Part shown: in pieces, positions 61,174-64,000 of the stretch
How the letters are laid out: the number at the start of each line of letters is the position of its first letter
How positions within the stretch are numbered: position 1 is the stretch's first letter
NCBI GenBank assembly: GCA_910585955.1
Contig: CAJUGC010000002.1
Coordinates: 170,025-234,024, forward strand
Length of the DNA stretch: 64,000 bases
Direction of reading: 5' to 3'
Origin: an uncultured Christensenella sp.
GTDB lineage: Bacteria > Bacillota > Clostridia > Christensenellales > Pumilibacteraceae
Notes under the pieces: generated by a model
Database searches by the model: none
What the model saw: the letters and a program-made list of their open reading frames with translations, nothing else
What the model was told of the DNA's origin: nothing
Made by a program: the position numbers and the translations under genes

Positions 61174-61181
61174 GAGGTCTT
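61152..61181 (-). terminator. Terminator-like hairpin after the locus 2 regulator, overlapping a promoter
   Basis: Minus strand: AAGACCTC, 14-base loop, GAGGTCTT, then TTATAAT. The right arm and T run overlap the spacer and -10 of the next promoter. Confidence 0.55.
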
Positions 61182-61225
61182 ATGTATAACGCCGTTTAAA
61201 TAAGCAATCGACGGCTCGCGTCAAA

Positions 61226-61260
61226 CAAGCGGACGGTTTTTTAAAGCAAGCGGTCAGTTT
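61226..61260 (-). promoter_or_regulatory. Paired repeats upstream of the locus 2 promoter; candidate LytTR operator
   Basis: CAAGCGGACGGTTT (61226-61239) and CAAGCGGTCAGTTT (61247-61260) are direct repeats with a 21-base period. On the minus strand they read CCGCTTGTTTG and CCGCTTGCTTT, comparable with CCGACGGnTTTTG at locus 1. The second contains TCAGTTTAG, which fits the AgrA half-site pattern. The pair lies 53 bases upstream of the -35. Confidence 0.55.
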
Positions 61261-62000
61261 AGGAGTATTCCGTTGTGACGGCTGAGTTCGAGATATTCGG
61301 ACTTTATTCGTTGAGAGTTTCGCCTGCTTATCGGCAATTTCTCGCCGTTCTCGAGCATAAGTTCGGTCGCTCCTATATGACTGATATAAAAGAAGTTGAC
61401 GAGATAGCCTTTATGAATACGCATAAATCCGCTTTCTTTCAATTCGCTTTCGAGCTTTTCCATGCGGGACGTGCATTCTATGGTCTCCCTTTTGTTTTTG
61501 AGGTGCACTTGCTGATACACTCCGCTCCCCTCTATATACAGGATATTCGACACGGGCACGCTGACCCGTCCGCCGTGCGTCGGGACGCTGACGCTTATCT
61601 GCGAGGACTTCTTGTTCATTTGCGTCACATAAGCCTTGACGGTTGCCGAAAAGTCCTTCAGAAAGTGCGATTTGCGCACAAAACCGAAAGGGCGAACGGG
61701 AAAAGTCTCGAAAACGCGATCTTCTCTGCTCGAAACATATATTATGTCGGGACTGTTTTCCGCATTTTTCAAAGCCGCGCCAAGCTCCACTCCGTCCGCG
61801 CCCGGCATTTTTATGTCGAGAAAAACAAGGTCGAACTCGTTTTCCGCCATGCTGCGCTTAAACTCCGACGCAGAGGTATACGCCTTTATGCGGGCGATCA
61901 CTCCGTTTGCCATAAACGTGCTTTCGGCGGCGCTCGTAATGAGTCCGAGCACTGCGGAATCGTCGTCGAGTATTCCTATTTTAATCACTGTTTTGCACAT
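61254..62000 (-). CDS. LytTR-family response regulator (locus 2)
   Basis: 248 residues. The receiver domain has acidic D12-D13-D14, phosphoacceptor D62 in VFLDIKMPG and the SREDRVF/FVRKSHF region. The LytTR domain (about 150-245) has ILYIEGSGVYQQVH, MRIHKGYLVNF and LPISRRN. It pairs with the kinase encoded 20 bases upstream. The predicted targets are the GH3 operon downstream, whose promoter region carries 21-base-period repeats, and possibly its own gene. Its stop codon lies inside the distal repeat. Confidence 0.92.
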   Translation of the reverse strand: MCKTVIKIGILDDDSAVLGLITSAAESTFMANGVIARIKAYTSASEFKRSMAENEFDLVFLDIKMPGADGVELGAALKNAENSPDIIYVSSREDRVFETFPVRPFGFVRKSHFLKDFSATVKAYVTQMNKKSSQISVSVPTHGGRVSVPVSNILYIEGSGVYQQVHLKNKRETIECTSRMEKLESELKESGFMRIHKGYLVNFFYISHIGATELMLENGEKLPISRRNSQRIKSEYLELSRHNGILLN

Positions 62001-62019
62001 CGTCCTTTCTCCTTTTTCC

Positions 62020-63393
62020 CTACCGCGCCGACGATTCGCCGTCGACTTGCCACAGCATGTCGAGCATGATGTCGGTCACAAACTTATGCCCGTTTATCTT
62101 TCTGTTGATTTCTCCGTTGTACTTGTGCACTATTCCGTCGATTATTTTGGAACCGTAGCCGTGGATAAAGCCGTCCCGTTTGGAGCTTTCAAGCAGCAGC
62201 AGTTCTTCCTCGTTCACCTTGCGCCCGTCTTTGTCCGTTTCGCCTATGGGATTGACAACGCTTATATACAGATAGACGTCTTTTTGCACTATGCTCACCT
62301 CTATTGTCGCGCCCTCTATCGAATATCTGTCGCATGCTTCGATGGCATTGTCGATGAGGTTGGTAAGCAGATTGCACATATCGCTGTCCCGAAACGGAAG
62401 AGTGGGAGAAACAAGCAATCTCGCGTCGAGAACGTAACCTTTCATGTCGGTTTTGGCAAGCTCCAGATTGAGGATCATGCCTATATTCCTGTTTATGCAA
62501 TCTATATACGACAGCGGCGAAACAGACGATTCCACCATTTCGCCAAAGTAATCGTCAAGCCTGTCGTACTGCTTTTCTTCGAGCATGAGTTTCATATATG
62601 CGAACTGATTCTTGATGTCGTGACGAATTTTACGCATGTTTTCGAGATTGTTTTCGACGAGAATCGCCGCGTCGTTGTTTCTCTCCTGCGCCAATTTGTT
62701 CGCCATCAACTCGAAATTGAGAGCGTTGCTCTTTTCCATGTTGAAGATTATATAGTACGCAAGCAAGTTGACGCAGGCAAAGCCCGCGCACACGACAGCC
62801 GAAAGCACGATACCCTCAAACGAAAATCTTTGCTGAAATATATGCGCGATGAAAGCCGTGGACAAAGTGAACACGTTGTATAAGATGATTATGAAACTGC
62901 TGTGACCGAATATAATGAGCTTGTCGAAACAAAATTTTCTCAAAAAAACGGGAACAAACACCGTAGATACGACCAGAAGATTTCTCAAAACTATTTCGAC
63001 TATGTTTTTGTACGAAGCGGTGCCTATCAAGGTGCGAAACGTCCCGGCAAATACTATAAGGGACAATAGCGTAGAATAGAGCACGCACGAATAGACGATG
63101 CGGGTCCTTATTCCGTAGTTTCCGAAGAAAACGGTATATATCGCAACCGTCAGAAAAATGCTGAAAAATATCATTCCCTTTTCCCCGCCGAACATTTTGA
63201 AAACGGCGTTGAAAAGATTCAACGCGATATATGTCGCAAGTATATGACACAAAAATACAGGAATGCTTTTGCTCGGTTTTCGAAAGCGAAAAAACAAAAA
63301 CACTATATCAAACGACGTTACGAGAATTAGCATGACAAAACTAAGCTCAAACGCTTTATCGAATGAAAAGTAATCTGCAAATCTATCCCACAT
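62020..63393 (-). CDS. GHKL-type sensor histidine kinase (locus 2)
   Basis: 457 residues. Six to seven hydrophobic helices cover about 15-215. A coiled coil with the phosphoacceptor RHDIKNQF (about residue 255) follows, then the GHKL ATPase domain with CNLLTNLIDNAIEAC near 325 and IHGYGSKII near 415. The class is AgrC/VirS-like. It comes before its regulator, the reverse of locus 1. AAGAGG stands almost directly against the ATG. A TATAAT lies upstream at 63420-63425, but no good -35 is visible, so an activator may be needed. Confidence 0.9.
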   Translation of the reverse strand: MWDRFADYFSFDKAFELSFVMLILVTSFDIVFLFFRFRKPSKSIPVFLCHILATYIALNLFNAVFKMFGGEKGMIFFSIFLTVAIYTVFFGNYGIRTRIVYSCVLYSTLLSLIVFAGTFRTLIGTASYKNIVEIVLRNLLVVSTVFVPVFLRKFCFDKLIIFGHSSFIIILYNVFTLSTAFIAHIFQQRFSFEGIVLSAVVCAGFACVNLLAYYIIFNMEKSNALNFELMANKLAQERNNDAAILVENNLENMRKIRHDIKNQFAYMKLMLEEKQYDRLDDYFGEMVESSVSPLSYIDCINRNIGMILNLELAKTDMKGYVLDARLLVSPTLPFRDSDMCNLLTNLIDNAIEACDRYSIEGATIEVSIVQKDVYLYISVVNPIGETDKDGRKVNEEELLLLESSKRDGFIHGYGSKIIDGIVHKYNGEINRKINGHKFVTDIMLDMLWQVDGESSAR

Positions 63394-63691
63394 CCTCTTT
63401 TTACCCCGTTTTCCGAACCATTATAGATGCTTCTAACATATGTGATTTTGCTCATTGTACGTTTTTTTTAATCAAAAGTCAATGCCTTTATGTAACAGGC
63501 TCTTATTTTAAGCAAACGGTTGCCCCACCCACCCAATAAATGCCAAAAGTATCATGTTGGGAATCCTCTTTTGCTCAAATATAAATAAACCTATCGCTGA
63601 TATAAAAAAAGAGCCTAAATACTACCAATAAAGATATAAACTGGTATTACGGCGCAATCGACTCTCGAAACGCGTAATCTTTGCAAAACGC
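63394..63691. other. Intergenic stretch between the kinase and tRNA-Ser
   Basis: AT-rich, no supported gene. AGGCTCTT (63497-63504) and AAGAGCCT (63609-63616) are inverted eight-base repeats 104 bases apart, too short to call an element. Confidence 0.45.
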
Positions 63692-63720
63692 TTGACACGG
63701 GCGAAAAGATATGATAGAAT
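63692..63720 (+). promoter_or_regulatory. Promoter of the tRNA-Ser genes
   Basis: TTGACA (63692-63697), 17 bases, TAGAAT (63715-63720), ending 18 bases before the tRNA. Confidence 0.75.
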
Positions 63721-63738
63721 GTCACAGTCGGCTTTTGA

Positions 63739-63828
63739 GGAGAGATGGCCGAGCTTGGTTTATGGCACCGGTCTTGAAAACCGGCGTTTCGCAAGGAACC
63801 GGGGGTTCGAATCCCTCTCTCTCCGCCA
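63739..63828 (+). tRNA. tRNA-Ser (anticodon TGA)
   Basis: 90 bases including an encoded CCA. Acceptor GGAGAGA with TCTCTCC, anticodon arm ACCGGTCT-TGA-AAACCGG, a long class II variable arm (CGTTTCGCAAGGAACC) and T loop TTCGAAT. Decodes UCN serine codons. Confidence 0.95.
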
Positions 63829-63854
63829 AAACCTCTCGAATCCGAAACCCACAA

Positions 63855-63868
63855 AGAGGGATTCGAAC
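63855..63868 (-). repeat. Inverted copy of the tRNA-Ser T arm
   Basis: AGAGGGATTCGAAC is the exact reverse complement of GTTCGAATCCCTCT in the tRNA-Ser T arm 40 bases upstream. It may be a tRNA fragment or help form a 3' hairpin in the precursor. Confidence 0.6.
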
Positions 63869-63929
63869 ACCGAGGGGGCGCGGAGCGGACGTAAATAGCT
63901 GACAACTAGATAAAATCATTGAATTTTCT

Positions 63930-64000
63930 GGAGTGATACCCAAGCGGCTCAAGGGGCCTCCCTGCTAAGGAGGTAGTACGGGTTTATCTGTAGCGAGGGT
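63930..64000 (+). tRNA. tRNA-Ser (anticodon GCT), cut by the window end
   Basis: Starts GGAGTGATACCCAAGCGG. The anticodon arm CCTCCCT-GCT-AAGGAGG gives GCT, followed by a long variable arm. The T arm and 3' end lie outside the window. Decodes AGC and AGU serine codons; it probably shares the promoter of the upstream tRNA-Ser. Confidence 0.92.

Noticed and set aside
63497..63616. Small transposable element bounded by AGGCTCTT/AAGAGCCT
   Set aside because: Eight-base inverted ends without target duplications or further copies are too weak to support a call.
63615..63952. Two minus-strand open frames over tRNA-Ser (containing GGERGIRTPG and AEREGFEPPVP)
   Set aside because: These are the well-known false proteins read from the antisense of tRNA genes; the tRNA explains the sequence fully.

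Overview
The window reads as a chromosomal segment of an anaerobic Firmicute (Bacillota), most likely an uncultured gut clostridial lineage. This placement is inferred from gene content and order, not from a marker tree. The evidence is a decarboxylase-tmk-holB-ricT block like the Bacillus yaa region, rpsF-ssb-rpsR, a SpoVT-type regulator, type III glutamine synthetase (glnN), a glgD-containing glycogen operon, LytTR/GHKL two-component systems, strong AGGAGG ribosome sites, and sigma-A promoters with 17-base spacers. There are no rRNA genes, CRISPR arrays, integrases or transposases.

Layout. 0.4-6.8 kb is an AT-richer accessory stretch: a leucine-rich BspA-like protein, a membrane protein, a decayed flavodoxin-family remnant, and an XRE regulator ending in a HEPN-like segment. 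A tRNA-Val borders it. 7.4-8.9 kb is an ABC-F ATPase. 9.2-15.4 kb is LytTR locus 1 (response regulator, GHKL kinase, lipoprotein, double-anchored GH3 glycosidase, small membrane protein). 15.8-16.9 kb is rpsF-ssb-rpsR. 17-19.7 kb is an OmpR-type two-component system with a membrane protein. 20.3-22.7 kb is pyk and metA. 22.9-31 kb holds a helical unknown, a ferredoxin, the greA-lysS-decarboxylase-tmk-holB-ricT operon, and an aminotransferase with its Lrp regulator. 31.2-33.4 kb is aconitase with a small conserved gene. 34.1 kb is uppP.

35-45.9 kb is a complete glycogen operon, transcribed as glgB, glgC, glgD, glgA, glgP, then a cytoplasmic GH13 maltodextrin hydrolase. Divergent from it is glnN, whose leader carries a terminator-like hairpin. 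49-52 kb holds rnr, secG and spoVT. 52.4-56.3 kb holds a DUF1934 protein, a metallo-hydrolase, an M3 peptidase and galE. 56.3-63.4 kb is LytTR locus 2, with the same five kinds of part as locus 1. The window closes with tRNA-Ser(UGA) and the start of tRNA-Ser(GCU).

The most unusual signals are as follows. (1) There are two parallel LytTR/GHKL loci, each controlling a domain-permuted GH3 enzyme with a membrane anchor at both ends. Both have paired 21-base-period repeats upstream of the target promoter, and locus 1 has a C9 homopolymer inside the promoter spacer of its regulator. (2) A family of about 125-base hairpins with a GTAC core has terminal stems that differ between copies but stay complementary. 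Several copies sit exactly at gene 3' ends and can supply the stop codon. (3) glnN appears to be controlled by attenuation. (4) GlgA and GlgB carry Lys/Ala-rich tails at opposite ends.
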